A DNA stretch of 28,779 nt from contig CAZGQD010000018.1 in NCBI GenBank assembly GCA_964527395.1, forward strand, positions 1 through 28,779, read 5' to 3'. This document shows positions 1 to 6,419 of this stretch, piece after piece. The translations under genes were made by a program, and so were the position numbers. Under the pieces are notes generated by a model. The model made no database searches and was not told where the DNA came from. It saw only the letters and a program-made list of their open reading frames with translations. Positions within the stretch are counted from its first letter, which is position 1, and every line of letters begins with the position of its first letter. This DNA is from GCA-2688265 sp964527395 (GTDB lineage: Archaea > Nanobdellota > Nanobdellia > Woesearchaeales > GW2011-AR9).

Positions 1-2
1 TG

Positions 3-194
3 CTTATAAAGGAACTTTTTGAAAATTTTTTGCAGAATTATGGAATTCTACAATACTGTAGGAGATTTAGAAACAATAGATGCAATTTAAGTTGTTGTAC
101 TATGAACAGGAAATTCTTTGATTTGAAAGAAAATGAAATTGAGAAAAAAAAAATTAAGAAAATTAAATTAATTATTTGTTTATCCGCAAACTAG
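3..194 (+). CDS. Possible 3' end of a gene entering from upstream (partial)
   Basis: This frame is open from the window edge to a TAG at 192-194, about 63 codons; the other two plus frames close within 20 bases. A run of that length is uncommon by chance in DNA this AT-rich. The visible peptide has several cysteines (a YCRRF stretch, then CNLSCC) and ends in a Lys/Glu/Ile-rich tail. No family is recognised. The end overlaps the convergent small gene at 180-329 by 15 bases. It could equally be a chance ORF; the upstream sequence would decide. Confidence 0.3.
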   Translation, partial: LIKELFENFLQNYGILQYCRRFRNNRCNLSCCTMNRKFFDLKENEIEKKKIKKIKLIICLSAN

Positions 195-329
195 AGGAAT
201 CTCGAACGGAATTACTCCTTTTGTACCTAAGAGAACTAATATCAATCCGCCAATTAAACCGATACCAAAACCAAACATGAAGAATTTAAATTCAATAACA
301 CCTAATTGTCCTTTTTTATTCATAACCAT
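180..329 (-). CDS. Small membrane protein with MNKKGQ N-terminus (49 aa)
   Basis: The protein of 49 residues begins MVMNKKGQLGVIEF, followed by one hydrophobic helix (about residues 17-35, rich in Gly/Phe/Leu/Ile) and a short tail ending in VCG. A Shine-Dalgarno-like GGTGA lies at 336-340; starts at 332, 329 or 323 are possible and 329 has the best spacing. N-termini with KKGQ followed by a Glu and a hydrophobic helix resemble class III (pilin-type) signal sequences and are common in small DPANN membrane proteins; this is family knowledge, not proof of processing. It is the last of three tiny membrane-protein genes read leftward from the promoter at about 894. Function unknown. Confidence 0.65.
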   Translation of the reverse strand: MVMNKKGQLGVIEFKFFMFGFGIGLIGGLILVLLGTKGVIPFEIPLVCG

Positions 330-376
330 CATAAATCACCTTGTTTGTAGAATAGAAGTTTGGTATATAAACGTTT

Positions 377-479
377 TCATCTGGCAAGTGAATAAAAGAA
401 TAAGAGTGCAAGTATAAGCAGAGAACTTAGGACCAAAATGTCACCACTGTTTTTTTTTCCATAGATCTTTTAGATTCAT
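377..479 (-). pseudogene. Tiny single-helix membrane protein, broken by 1 nt in a poly-A run
   Basis: From the ATG at 479, behind an AAGGTGA ribosome site, the frame reads MNLKDLWKKKQW and stops. The run of nine A (coding strand, 458-450) is one base too long: with eight A the frame continues through NSGDILVLSSLLILALLFF to a TGA at 379-377, giving a 33-residue protein with one transmembrane helix. The start overlaps the stop of the upstream gene as ATGA, a typical coupled arrangement. The defect may be a real frameshift, slippage at poly-A, or a homopolymer sequencing error. The next gene of the operon starts 48 bases on. Confidence 0.5.
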
Positions 480-868
480 AATCTCACCTTAGATTCAAAA
501 TATGTTGTTACCAATATGATAAATAATGTGTAAGAGATGATTATTAAAACTATTGATAAGAAGTAGGTATTAAGTTGCGTTAATTATTATGAAGACAACA
601 CCGTCCACTGCTGGCACTCCCATCCAAAGCAAGACAGTAAGCACAAGATTTTTGTCATGAAATGAACAAAAATAGTAACGAAGTGCTTTGTACCTGCACT
701 AACGCCTGACAGTGCTGTCTTCAGATATAAAATGCAACTTAATACCTACGATAAGAATGAGAGATTTTTAGCTTCGCGTAAATAGTAGATAATAGCTGCA
801 CCAACTCCAAAGAAAGAAGTTGAAGCCATAATTACTGAGCTTGAAGCAGTGATTTTTTGAGTTTGCAT
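476..868 (-). pseudogene. Two-helix small membrane protein split by a family I element
   Basis: The ATG at 868 lies about 26 bp after a TATA box, so it is leaderless. The frame encodes 40 residues (start MQTQKITASSS, then a hydrophobic helix with GVGAAIIYYL) and stops inside the terminal repeat of the element at 563-749. Removing that element and one copy of the flanking GATAAGAA joins the frame to SIVLIIISYTLFIILVTTYF and a TGA at 478-476. The restored protein is about 66 residues with two transmembrane helices, and its stop overlaps the ATG of the next small gene (ATGA). This exact healing shows that the ORF is real and the insertion recent. Function unknown. The truncated 40-residue form may still be made. 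Confidence 0.75.
563..749. mobile_element. Family I hairpin element, copy 1, with 8-bp target duplication
   Basis: The ends form a perfect 16-bp inverted repeat (GTAGGTATTAAGTTGC at 563-578 and its complement at 734-749). The element is flanked by the direct repeat GATAAGAA at 555-562 and 750-757. Inside, GAAGACAACAC (591-601) pairs with 712-722 with one mismatch, and ATTTTTGT pairs with ACAAAAAT. Core blocks shared with the other copies are GTCCACTGCTGGCA near the left end and ACCTGCACTAACGCCTGACAG near the right. It has no ORF. It interrupts the small membrane-protein gene at 476-868. A non-autonomous transposable element is the simplest reading; a transcribed structured RNA within it is possible. 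Confidence 0.85.
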
Positions 869-889
869 GAAAATTATTGATTTTAGCTT

Positions 890-898
890 ATTTATATA
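890..898 (-). promoter_or_regulatory. TATA box of the small membrane-protein operon
   Basis: TATATAAAT on the minus strand is centred 26 bp before the ATG at 868. That is the usual archaeal distance for a transcript starting at or next to the start codon. Confidence 0.6.
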
Positions 899-924
899 CA
901 CAATATCTACTCTAGGCTTCAATG

Positions 925-1022
925 TATATACTCATCCGTAACTATTTTCTATAACTTGGTTACGGATTCGAGACACAGTTCCGTAAGAAAAGTTCCACTT
1001 TCTACTTACGGACCAGTATATA
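925..1022. repeat. Family III three-stem repeat, copy 1
   Basis: Outer arms TATATACT (925-932) and AGTATATA (1015-1022) are complementary. Inside are two hairpins: ATCCGTAAC with GTTACGGAT, and CCGTAAG with CTTACGG. A second copy at 19740-19836 is nearly identical, but its first stem reads ATCCGCAAC/GTTGCGGAT, a compensatory T-A to C-G change. The repeat sits in the divergent region between the small-protein operon and TFB. No flanking target duplication is evident. It could be a mobile element or a structured RNA gene. Confidence 0.7.
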
Positions 1023-1109
1023 CCTAATGCTTTGATTCTTGGCAGATCATTGATCTTTAATTGTTTGGTGTTTTTATGTGAAAACAGGGCTATTTTGTGT
1101 TTAGAAAAG

Positions 1110-1126
1110 CGAAAGGTTTATAAATA
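1110..1126 (+). promoter_or_regulatory. TFB gene promoter (BRE plus TATA)
   Basis: CGAAAG followed by GTTTATAAATA matches the archaeal BRE/TATA consensus well. Transcription would start near 1145-1150, leaving a leader of about 65 nt with a GGAGG ribosome site at 1200-1204, 7 nt before the ATG. Most other genes in the window look leaderless, so this leadered transcript is an exception. Confidence 0.75.
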
Positions 1127-1211
1127 GAGGGCGTTCAAAGTATTTAAACTTAACTTTTTTAGGTGTTTCTTTAAAGACGACAAAATCAAAAAAGACCTTG
1201 GAGGCCATATT

Positions 1212-2135
1212 ATGAGAAAATCAGCAATAAAAGAATGTCCGGATTGTGGCAGTAAAGCTATTCATAGGAATAGAGAAAAAGGTGAGGTTACTTGCCGAGA
1301 ATGTGGACTTGTTCTAGAAGATAGAATGATTGATTTTGGTCAAGAATGGCGTAGTTTTGATGATGATCGTGGTGGAAACAGACGTAGATCAGGGGCTCCA
1401 ACAAGTGAGACTAGCTTCGATAAAGGGCTTGGAACAGAAATAGGAATGACTTCTGATTATTATAAGTTAGGTGGGAAAGAGAAAGATAAGTTCTTTCGGT
1501 TACGGAAGTGGCAATATCGTATCTCTACTGCTATTGAAAGAAATTTGAAGGTAGCTCTTGCTGAGTTAAAGCGTGTTGGTTCATATTTAAAGTTACCAAA
1601 ACAAGTTGAAGAAGAAGCTGCTAGAATCTATCGTTTGGCTGTTCAAAAAGGGCTTGTTCGTGGTAGGTCAATGGAAAGTGTAGTAGCTGGAGCATTGTAT
1701 GCAGCTTGTAGACGTCATGAAGTTCCTAGAACACTTGATGAAATGGGTGAAGCTAGCGGTATAGAGAAAAAGGAAATTGGTCGTACCTATAGGTTCATTA
1801 CTCGAGAGCTTGGAATAAGTATACGTCCTAGTAATCCTAGCGATTATATTCCACGGTTTGCATCGGCTCTTAAGCTTAGTCCTGAAACACAAAGTAAGTC
1901 TGTTGAGATTTTGGAAAAGGCACGTGACATTGAATTAACTTCAGGTCGTGGTCCAACTGGAATTGCAGCAGCTGCACTTTATGTTTCGTCTTTAATTCAT
2001 GGAGAGAAGCGTACCCAACGTGAAGTGGCTGATGTAGCAGGAGTTACAGAAGTTACAATCAGAAACAGGTATAAAGAGCTGATTAAAAGGCTGAAACTTT
2101 CTAAACAAGTTGAAAAGATGAAGAACAAGAAGTGA
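1212..2135 (+). CDS. tfb: Transcription initiation factor IIB (TFB)
   Basis: TFB bridges TBP-bound promoter DNA and RNA polymerase in archaeal transcription initiation. The 307-residue protein has the usual length and order: an N-terminal zinc ribbon (Cys9, Cys12, Cys28, Cys31), the B-reader/linker region with FGQEWRSFDDD, then two cyclin-like repeats (about 110-205 and 205-300). The second contains GPTGIAAAALYVSS and a C-terminal helix-turn-helix (TQREVADVAGVTEVTIRNRYKEL cut here to its ends TQREVAD...RYKEL) that would contact the BRE. The start is fixed by GGAGG upstream. It stands alone, with repeats on both sides and a T-rich run after the stop at 2138-2160 that could terminate transcription. 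Confidence 0.97.
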   Translation: MRKSAIKECPDCGSKAIHRNREKGEVTCRECGLVLEDRMIDFGQEWRSFDDDRGGNRRRSGAPTSETSFDKGLGTEIGMTSDYYKLGGKEKDKFFRLRKWQYRISTAIERNLKVALAELKRVGSYLKLPKQVEEEAARIYRLAVQKGLVRGRSMESVVAGALYAACRRHEVPRTLDEMGEASGIEKKEIGRTYRFITRELGISIRPSNPSDYIPRFASALKLSPETQSKSVEILEKARDIELTSGRGPTGIAAAALYVSSLIHGEKRTQREVADVAGVTEVTIRNRYKELIKRLKLSKQVEKMKNKK

Positions 2136-2186
2136 TTTGTTTTATTATTTTTTATCTTTATATTCTCAAAAAATACATAATACTCA

Positions 2187-2379
2187 AGAGTCAGTATCAG
2201 GTTTGTCCACTTACTGGCAATGTTGTCAAAGGAATAAACCTAACAACAAGCATTTTTGTGACTAAATGCTGAATTTGAAAAATTCAGCGTCTGAAAATCC
2301 TTGATTTTCATGAAAGGAGCAAAATAGTGAGCGCAGTGGTCACGCCTGCACTAGGTCTGACAAGCTGTAGACTGACTCT
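2187..2379. mobile_element. Family I hairpin element, copy 2 (with nested family IV hairpins)
   Basis: The closing stem AGAGTCAGT (2187-2195) pairs perfectly with ACTGACTCT (2371-2379). It can extend outward to about 2180 and 2383 across a bulge. CAGGTTTGTC (2198-2207) pairs with GACAAGCTG (2359-2367). Core blocks are GTCCACTTACTGGCAATGTT at 2205-2224 and CCTGCACTAGGTCTGACA at 2345-2362. The interior has a hairpin AGCATTT/AAATGCT and the family IV double hairpin at 2269-2310. No clear target duplication is seen, so this copy is probably older. With its flanks it fills the 300-base gap between TFB and the next gene; nothing else is seen there apart from a TATA-like stretch near 2408-2418. Confidence 0.75.
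2269..2310. repeat. Family IV double hairpin nested in family I copy 2
   Basis: CTGAATTT-gaa-AAATTCAG (2269-2287), a 4-nt spacer, then TGAAAATC-ctt-GATTTTCA (2292-2310). The second hairpin has the same stem as the copy at 24971-24989. Two perfect 8-bp hairpins with a short spacer is the family IV design. It lies in the variable interior of a family I element, so it probably landed there later. Confidence 0.6.
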
Positions 2380-2440
2380 GTATAAAAATAGTGTTTTTAT
2401 GAAGCGAAAATTTATTAACTATTAATTCTCTTTTTTTCTT

Positions 2441-2653
2441 ATGAAAGTTAAGACTCTTGAAAGAATATTAGGGCATGTTCTTGTTCCAGGATACACTATT
2501 CATGATTATGTTACTAGGGTCGATCCTGAAGTGAAAAATCCTGTTAGAGCAATTGCAATGGGAACTATTGATAATTTTAAGCTTTTACCTTATGCTACTG
2601 GGGCTGCTGTAGCTATTAATTATGCTGTTCAACATATAGCTAGTAATATGTGA
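2441..2653 (+). CDS. Small unknown protein (70 aa)
   Basis: The 70-residue protein starts MKVKTLERILGHVLVPGYTI. It has a weakly hydrophobic Ala/Ile-rich C-terminal segment (about residues 48-66, including YATGAAVAINYAV) that may be a membrane helix or an amphipathic helix. No family is recognised. A TATA-like ATTTATTAAC at 2409-2418 lies about 28 bp upstream, giving a leaderless start and placing the family I element at 2187-2379 upstream of the promoter rather than in the transcript. Codon use looks like that of the neighbours. Confidence 0.65.
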   Translation: MKVKTLERILGHVLVPGYTIHDYVTRVDPEVKNPVRAIAMGTIDNFKLLPYATGAAVAINYAVQHIASNM

Positions 2654-2658
2654 ATTTT

Positions 2659-2769
2659 TTATTTAATTATAAGCTCTACTTCTTCTAAAGAGATCAGATT
2701 TTCCTTTACAAAGCTTCTTTTATAAGCTAAAAATTCCTTTGCATCCATAATATCTTCTTTTTTATTCAT
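2659..2769 (-). CDS. Possible very small protein (36 aa)
   Basis: A frame of 36 codons starts MNKKEDIMDAKEFLAYKRSF and ends in a Glu/Leu/Ile-rich helix. It is soluble and charged and could be a small antitoxin-like protein or the remnant of a longer one. No ribosome site or clear TATA box is seen. It is convergent with the 70-residue gene and divergent from the HIT gene. Low confidence. Confidence 0.3.
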   Translation of the reverse strand: MNKKEDIMDAKEFLAYKRSFVKENLISLEEVELIIK

Positions 2770-2822
2770 TAATGAGACTGAAATAGCAATTCTTTTAAAA
2801 AGCTAGGGAGATATTGGGTGTT

Positions 2823-3947
2823 ATGAATGTTACACCTGAGATGAAAGCGCAGCTTGAGGAACAAAAAAAGCAGTGTATTCATTGTAAATTGATTTCTGGA
2901 GAGCAGCCTGGAGCTAAGACTGTTTTTAAAGATTCTAAGATGGCTTCAATGCTAGATATCTATCCGATTGTAAAAGGACATTTGTCTTATATGCCAATTG
3001 AACATTATCCAATGCCAGCGTATATCCCTGGTGACGAATTCACTCACATGTTTGCACTTATACCTAATTTTGCTAAAGCGCTTAAGAAATCGCTAGTTAG
3101 AACTGGGTTTAATGTGTTCATTGCAGTTGGAGGAGTAGCAGGACAGATGTCTCCTCATTTTCTTGTGCATTTACTTGCGCGTGAGAGCGGAGACAAACTT
3201 AAGACACTTGAATTTAAAGGTAAGGGCGAAAGGATGGAAGCTAAGACTATTGAGATGCTTGGTAATAATTTGCCTATTATGATGAGAAACCATTTTGGAA
3301 GGCATCCTGCTTCATGGCATAGTGGGAAAGGAATTGTTCCCGAACATTTGGCTGATGTTGCAAGTTCAGATGATGTAGTTTATGAGGATGAGCAAGTTTT
3401 AGTTGTAGCACCTGTGAGGGCAGAGAACAAAGCGCATTTGGTAGTTTATAGTAAAGTTGAACCTAAACTGATTGAGAACTTATCTCAAGATGAGAGTTCG
3501 CATTTGTTTTTTGCTGGATCTTTTGCGTCTACAGCGATCTTTGAAGGAATGGGTTGTCATGCAACAAACATTATTTTGAAGTCAGGTGTGAGTGATGATA
3601 ATAAAGATGGTCAGCTTAGTTTGCATGTTTTTGGTAGATGGCAAGAAGATGGTTTGAAGATTAATTGGCAAGCTGATCAGAACATGGATGGACTTGATCA
3701 AGTTGAAAAGGAGATTAAAGATGAAATGTGGCAAGTTAAGCTTGGTGCTTCTGGGACTAAAGTAAAGGGTTCTAGTAGGGCTGGTTCTGAGAGTAAGAGT
3801 GCTGCTGTTTTAGGTAAGAAGAAAGTTAAAAAGATTGGTGGCAAGAAGAAAAAAGGAACTGAAAGTCTAGAGGATCTGGCTGCTAGGATTGCCCCTGCTG
3901 CGCCTGAAGATGAGATTAGTAGAGCAATTAAGAAAGTTCGGAAATGA
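2823..3947 (+). CDS. Double-HIT-domain protein with Lys-rich tail, catalytic His lost
   Basis: HIT proteins are nucleotide hydrolases or transferases that use a H-x-H-x-H motif. The first domain (about residues 15-125) has the family layout: CIHC, SGEQPGAKTVFKDSKMAS, LDIYPIVKGH and GVAGQMSPHFLVHLLAR. The triad, however, reads H-F-L-V-H, so the central nucleophilic His is Leu114. A second, more degenerate HIT-like domain (about 175-285) ends in LSLHVFGRW with no triad. The tail (about 305-374) is rich in Lys and low in complexity. A GalT-like tandem or a nucleotide-binding, non-catalytic protein are both possible. The TTG at 2814 is an alternative start; the ATG at 2823 is preferred. Confidence 0.75.
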   Translation: MNVTPEMKAQLEEQKKQCIHCKLISGEQPGAKTVFKDSKMASMLDIYPIVKGHLSYMPIEHYPMPAYIPGDEFTHMFALIPNFAKALKKSLVRTGFNVFIAVGGVAGQMSPHFLVHLLARESGDKLKTLEFKGKGERMEAKTIEMLGNNLPIMMRNHFGRHPASWHSGKGIVPEHLADVASSDDVVYEDEQVLVVAPVRAENKAHLVVYSKVEPKLIENLSQDESSHLFFAGSFASTAIFEGMGCHATNIILKSGVSDDNKDGQLSLHVFGRWQEDGLKINWQADQNMDGLDQVEKEIKDEMWQVKLGASGTKVKGSSRAGSESKSAAVLGKKKVKKIGGKKKKGTESLEDLAARIAPAAPEDEISRAIKKVRK

Positions 3948-3965
3948 GATTTGCAATTGGAGTAA

Positions 3966-4442
3966 TTAGATTTTTTTTCGCATTTCTTGTTTAGTTTGTT
4001 CAAATCCCCATTTTTCATAGATATCTATTGAAGGGTTTCCTTTAGCAACGTCCAAAATGACTTGTTTACAATTTTGCTTTTTAAACCAAGAGATTAATCT
4101 TGAGTAAAGTAACTTCCCTAATCCTTTTTTTCGATGACTTTTAGTTACAAAAAAACTATCAATGTACCCTCTGAATTTATCTTGTTCGAATTGATTTGAT
4201 TGGATACTTCCTAACATGTAGGCAATTAGTTTATTGTCTTTTTCTACAACCAAGAACCTAGATCTTTTTGTTTGAGTGAATTTTTTTAGGTAACTTTTAG
4301 CATAATTTCTTTGCTTATTTTTGATGTTTCTCATGAACTTTTGTATGTCTTTAGAATATTCTTTATCCTTATATTTTAAAAACTCAAGTAATAAATTTTC
4401 TAATTGAAGAGCATCTTTTGATTGATATAACCTGATTTTCAT
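3966..4442 (-). CDS. GNAT-family N-acetyltransferase
   Basis: GNAT enzymes move an acetyl group from acetyl-CoA to an amine. The 158-residue protein has the standard length. Motif A is YIDSFFVTKSHRKKGLGKLL, with the R/K-x-x-G-x-G acetyl-CoA loop at about residues 105-112; motif B follows with IYEKWGFEQTKQEM. The overall pattern is closest to RimI-like single-domain GNATs. The substrate cannot be told. A TATA box, TATATAAAT, is centred about 26 bp before the ATG (leaderless). It converges on the HIT gene with 18 bases between stops. Confidence 0.85.
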   Translation of the reverse strand: MKIRLYQSKDALQLENLLLEFLKYKDKEYSKDIQKFMRNIKNKQRNYAKSYLKKFTQTKRSRFLVVEKDNKLIAYMLGSIQSNQFEQDKFRGYIDSFFVTKSHRKKGLGKLLYSRLISWFKKQNCKQVILDVAKGNPSIDIYEKWGFEQTKQEMRKKI

Positions 4443-4538
4443 GATTATATGATATAAATTTGATTTATATACTTACTGTTTTAAAATAACTTTTCTAGTA
4501 AGTAAATTGACTTAAATGCTTGGTGTTCTTGGTTCTTT

Positions 4539-4922
4539 ATGAAAAATGAATTTAGGTATGATGTAGTTTTAGGTATTGTTGGTTTTGTCTTATCAGCTGG
4601 AGGTTTTTATGTGAATAATAATTTTGTAGCTACTTTTGGAGTTATGGCTTTAATTATATACTTTGTTTCCTATTTAAAAGAAACATACCTTGATAAAATA
4701 GAAGAGTCTAAATCAAAAATAGAGGAGTTAGAGAAAGAAATAAATACTAAAAAAGAGATAGATAAAGTTAATCAAAGGTTGGCAAAGATGGAAGGAATAC
4801 TTGAAATGTTGAGAAATAAGAAAGGAAGATTAGAATTAATAAACCCCTTGACTCTTACAATCGCTCTTCTTCTTGTTATAATGCTCATTATGTTCTTAAG
4901 AGAACAAGGAATAATACAATAA
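4539..4922 (+). CDS. Membrane protein with central coiled coil (127 aa)
   Basis: Two N-terminal transmembrane helices (about 8-24 and 29-46) are followed by a charged coiled-coil segment (about 47-95, with repeated KIEELEKEI-type heptads). A third helix (about 103-121, LTLTIALLLVIMLIMFL) and a short tail follow. No family is recognised. A TATA-like ACTTAAATG lies about 25 bp upstream. The layout suggests a small scaffold or membrane-shaping protein, but that is inference only. Confidence 0.7.
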   Translation: MKNEFRYDVVLGIVGFVLSAGGFYVNNNFVATFGVMALIIYFVSYLKETYLDKIEESKSKIEELEKEINTKKEIDKVNQRLAKMEGILEMLRNKKGRLELINPLTLTIALLLVIMLIMFLREQGIIQ

Positions 4923-4940
4923 AAAGAAAATTAAGTTTTT

Positions 4941-5462
4941 TCAATCGCCTTCGAATTCTACTAACCAAGAAGGATTGTAATCAACGATTCTTGAAGCACC
5001 TTTTAAATCTGGGAGGTTTACTACAAAAGAGCATGAAGCTACCTTTGCTCCTGTTTTCTCAACTAATTTACAAGCAGCTAAAGCAGTCCCGCCTGTTGCA
5101 ATTAAGTCATCTATGATTAGAACTTGGTCTTCTTGGTTTAGAGAAGATTTGTGGATTTCTACGCAATCTGTGCCGTATTCTAGTTCATATTCTTCTGAGA
5201 ATGTTTCTGCTGGTAACTTACCTTTTTTTCTGATAAGAATGAAAGGAAGGTTTAGATCTTTTGCTAAGGCTGCTCCAAATATAAAGCCCCTTGATTCAAT
5301 ACCAGCAATCTTAGTGATGTTTAAGTTAGTTGTTTTTTCTTTTAGTTGGTTTATTACGTATGAGAAAGCTGTTGGGTTCTCAATGAGAGTAGTTATATCT
5401 CTAAACATAATTCCTTGTTTAGGAAAGTTTGGTATTGTTTGAATCGTTGTTTTTATATCCAT
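4941..5462 (-). CDS. apt: Adenine phosphoribosyltransferase
   Basis: It converts adenine and PRPP to AMP. The protein (173 residues from this start) has the APRT signatures: PNFPKQGIMFRDITTL at the N-terminus, GIESRGFIFGAALA, RKKGKLP, and the PRPP loop VLIIDDLIATGGTA. The length fits the family. The ATG at 5462 is chosen because AGGTGAT lies just before it; an upstream GTG at 5471 is part of that ribosome site. It is the last gene of a minus-strand operon after adenosine kinase and MTA phosphorylase, 38 bases after the latter. It would use the adenine released by MTA phosphorylase. Confidence 0.95.
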   Translation of the reverse strand: MDIKTTIQTIPNFPKQGIMFRDITTLIENPTAFSYVINQLKEKTTNLNITKIAGIESRGFIFGAALAKDLNLPFILIRKKGKLPAETFSEEYELEYGTDCVEIHKSSLNQEDQVLIIDDLIATGGTALAACKLVEKTGAKVASCSFVVNLPDLKGASRIVDYNPSWLVEFEGD

Positions 5463-5500
5463 TTTTATCACCTTTTAAACAAATTTAATACATTTAACAC

Positions 5501-6412
5501 TTAAAACATAGCACTTTTTAGGGCGCTTCTGATTGAGTTGTCTTTGTCGTATTGGATCTTGGGAATCACATGGAGCAGGAGTTTTTTTAGTTTCTCTGCG
5601 TTTTGCTTCATTGTTTGGATAACGGCTTCAGTAGTTACTTCCTCTTCTTTCCAAACGTCGTAGTCAGTTACCATTGAGATATTTACGTATGGGAGTTGTG
5701 CTTCTCTTGCTAAAACTACTTCTGGAACCATAGTCATACCAATAATGTCTGCGTTCCATGATCTGAACATGTTTGATTCTGCCAAAGTTGAAAATCTTGG
5801 ACCTTCGATTACTACGCAAGTTCCTGACTTATGAAATTCTAAGTTTAATTCTTGACAGCTTTGGATTAATTGGTTTCTTAGAGTTTCGCACATTGGTTTA
5901 GCTATTGAGATATGGCAAACCTTATCTTCTTCATAGAAAGTTTGTTTTCTTTTTGTAGTTCTATCAATAAACTGATCAGCTAGAAGAATTTCACCAGGTT
6001 TGATGTGTTCTTGTAAGGATCCAACTGCTGTAGCTGCTATGATATGAGTACAGCCGATTTGTTTTAAAGCTTGGATGTTGGCTCGATAGTTTACATTTGT
6101 TGGGTTTATTTTGTGACCTATTCCGTGACGTGCGATTATTGCTACCTTTGTATTGTTGATTGTTCCTTCTACTATCGGACTGCTTGGTTGACCGAATTTT
6201 GTGATAATAGATGTTGTAATTCTATTTTCTAATATGTCTGGTTGGTCGATTCCTGAACCGCCGATTATTCCTATTTTAATTTCTGTGTTTGAAGTGCATT
6301 CTTGTGAAGTGTTTTGTTCAGTTTTGTTTTCATCTGTGCACTCATTTGAGCTTTCTGTAGCACAGTGGGCTGTTTCTTGATTGCTTTCTTGGTTTTGGTT
6401 ATCTTCTTCCAT
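5501..6412 (-). CDS. mtnP: S-methyl-5'-thioadenosine phosphorylase with polar N-terminal extension
   Basis: It splits methylthioadenosine with phosphate into adenine and methylthioribose-1-phosphate. Family signatures are GIIGGSGID, ARHGIGHKINP followed by VNYRANI, ATAVGSLQE, PGEILLADQFIDRT, VIEGPRFSTLAESNMFR, IGMTMVPEVVLAREA and MVTDYDVW, the pattern of MTA phosphorylase rather than plain purine nucleoside phosphorylase. Residues 1-45 are an extra segment made almost only of Glu, Asn, Gln, Ser, Thr and four Cys. There is no internal Met near the domain start, and the AGGTAA of the upstream stop region serves as ribosome site, so the extension is probably translated. It starts 7 bases after the adenosine kinase stop (coupled). 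Confidence 0.92.
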   Translation of the reverse strand: MEEDNQNQESNQETAHCATESSNECTDENKTEQNTSQECTSNTEIKIGIIGGSGIDQPDILENRITTSIITKFGQPSSPIVEGTINNTKVAIIARHGIGHKINPTNVNYRANIQALKQIGCTHIIAATAVGSLQEHIKPGEILLADQFIDRTTKRKQTFYEEDKVCHISIAKPMCETLRNQLIQSCQELNLEFHKSGTCVVIEGPRFSTLAESNMFRSWNADIIGMTMVPEVVLAREAQLPYVNISMVTDYDVWKEEEVTTEAVIQTMKQNAEKLKKLLLHVIPKIQYDKDNSIRSALKSAMF

Positions 6413-6419
6413 TGTTTAA

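Noticed and set aside
925..1022. tRNA or tRNA-like gene in family III (GGATTCGAGAC resembles a T loop)
   Set aside because: No acceptor stem, D arm or anticodon arm fits around it, and both copies fold better as three separate stems.
2187..2379. RNase P RNA, SRP RNA or box C/D or H/ACA guide RNA as identity for family I
   Set aside because: None of the universal motifs of these RNAs is present, the copies are multiple and one has a target duplication.
4450..4472. Palindrome around TATAAATttgATTTATA before the GNAT gene as an operator
   Set aside because: It is simply a symmetrical TATA region; nothing else supports regulator binding.
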